Shown: one piece after another, positions 63,451-64,000 of the stretch
Layout: every line of letters begins with the position of its first letter
Position numbering within the stretch: the first letter of the stretch is position 1
DNA from: Burkholderiales bacterium 8X
GTDB taxonomy: Bacteria; Pseudomonadota; Gammaproteobacteria; Burkholderiales; Burkholderiaceae_C
DNA: 64,000 bases
Assembly: GCA_902506565.1 (NCBI GenBank)
Contig: LR732703.1
Location: 2,866,425 to 2,930,424 of the forward strand
Reading direction: 5' to 3'
The notes under the pieces: model-generated
What the model saw: the letters and a program-made list of their open reading frames with translations, nothing else
Databases searched by the model: none
Told to the model about the DNA's origin: nothing
Made by a program: the position numbers and the translations under genes

Positions 63451-63478
63451 ATTTTAGGCCTGTTTGATCAAATTCAAG
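63451..63478 (-). promoter_or_regulatory. ssrA promoter overlapping the end of the upstream gene
   Basis: TAAAAT (-10) and CTTGAA (-35) with a 16-base spacer lie about ten bases before the mature tmRNA 5' end. The TAA stop codon of the phosphatase gene is part of the -10 box. Confidence 0.65.
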
Positions 63479-64000
63479 AGCTCGAGCGGCGAGCCGATGA
63501 TCGAATCGGCTTCCCACAGGGTTGCATCCGCCTGCAGCCCCATGTAGCCATACGCCGCCGCCACGGTACGCATGCCCGCAGCCCGACCGGCTCGCATGTC
63601 CCGCTCGTCGTCCCCCACGTACATGCAGGCCGATGGCTCGATGCCGAGTTGCCTGGAGGCTTCGAGCAACGGCGCCGGATGAGGCTTCGAGAACGGCGTC
63701 GAGTCGCCGCTCACGATGGCACCTGCGGTCGCGAAGAGCGGAATCGCCCCGGTCAGCGGTTCGGTGAAGCGCCTCGACTTGTTGGTGACCACGCCCCATT
63801 GCAGGCCCTGGGCCGCGATGGCCCGCATCAGTTCGGCGACGCCGTCGAAGACATGGGTGTTGTTCAGCATCCGCTGCTCGTAGCCTTGGAAGAATTCTTC
63901 TCGCATGGCTTCGAACTCCCCGGATTCGGGTGTGATGCCGAATGCGATGCCGAGCATGCCGCGGGCGCCTGAACCCGCCATGTGTCGGTAGCTTTCGAAA
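63454..64000 (-). CDS. gph: HAD hydrolase, phosphoglycolate phosphatase-like (N-terminus beyond window)
   Basis: 182 codons visible; the frame continues past the right edge. RPMAGSG-type FESYRHMAGSGARGMLGIAFG, GVVTNKSRRFTEPL, SKPHPAPLLEA and YVGDDERDMRAGRAAGM supply HAD motifs II-IV; motif I must lie to the right. Its stop codon is 13 bases from the tmRNA 5' end. In Burkholderiales a gene of this kind commonly follows ubiG, which cannot be checked here. Confidence 0.88.
   Translation of the reverse strand, partial: FESYRHMAGSGARGMLGIAFGITPESGEFEAMREEFFQGYEQRMLNNTHVFDGVAELMRAIAAQGLQWGVVTNKSRRFTEPLTGAIPLFATAGAIVSGDSTPFSKPHPAPLLEASRQLGIEPSACMYVGDDERDMRAGRAAGMRTVAAAYGYMGLQADATLWEADSIIGSPLELLNLIKQA

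Overview
The window looks like a chromosomal segment of an aerobic anoxygenic phototroph in the Burkholderiales, probably Comamonadaceae-like. This rests on very high GC, a Burkholderiales-type tmRNA with the tag ANDERFALAA, a proteobacterial photosynthesis gene cluster using the oxygen-dependent cyclase AcsF (no bchE seen), and ordinary betaproteobacterial housekeeping genes to the right. The genus is not determined.

Layout. (1) 1-2138: left control end, a truncated ppsR/crtJ repressor and aerR/ppaA antirepressor on the minus strand, then a divergent promoter. (2) 2139-20012: a tightly overlapped plus-strand operon bchF-N-B-H-L-M-lhaA-puhA-B-C-acsF-puhE, ending in a second ppsR and a bacteriophytochrome of the BphP1/PpsR2 type. 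(3) 20112-26682: a block not normally found in such clusters, with a split transketolase, a TRAP transporter, a short-chain dehydrogenase and a divergent LysR regulator. (4) 37733-26774, minus strand: the crtE-F-bchC-X-Y-Z-pufB-A-L-M-C superoperon. PufC carries an extra C-terminal OmpA-like domain. (5) 37858-40304: crtD-crtC. (6) 40573-47670: a complete cytochrome c maturation operon ccmABCDEFGHI whose start is overlapped by a perfect PpsR-type site (TGT-N12-ACA). A divergent 38-residue membrane ORF lies opposite. (7) 47707-64000: gph, a lipoprotein, the nitrogen-control locus glnA-(small secreted protein)-ntrB-ntrC with a sigma-54 promoter, then a mostly minus-strand run of housekeeping or unknown genes, ssrA (tmRNA) and a second, partial phosphatase gene.

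How it fits together. bchH, acsF, bchM, bchNBL, bchF, bchXYZ and bchC supply many bacteriochlorophyll steps. crtE, crtD, crtC and crtF give part of a spheroidene/spirilloxanthin-type carotenoid pathway. puf and puh encode reaction centre and LH1 with assembly factors. The ccm operon would attach the four haems of PufC, and the shared PpsR-type sites upstream of crtE/crtD and ccmA suggest co-regulation. Light (BphP), oxygen or redox state (PpsR) and cobalamin (AerR) inputs all lie within the cluster. Missing here, presumably encoded elsewhere: bchD, bchI, bchG, bchP, crtI, crtB, crtA and any puc genes.

All family assignments come from reading the sequence by eye; no database search was run. 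Start codons are inferred from overlaps, ribosome-binding sites and family N-termini.
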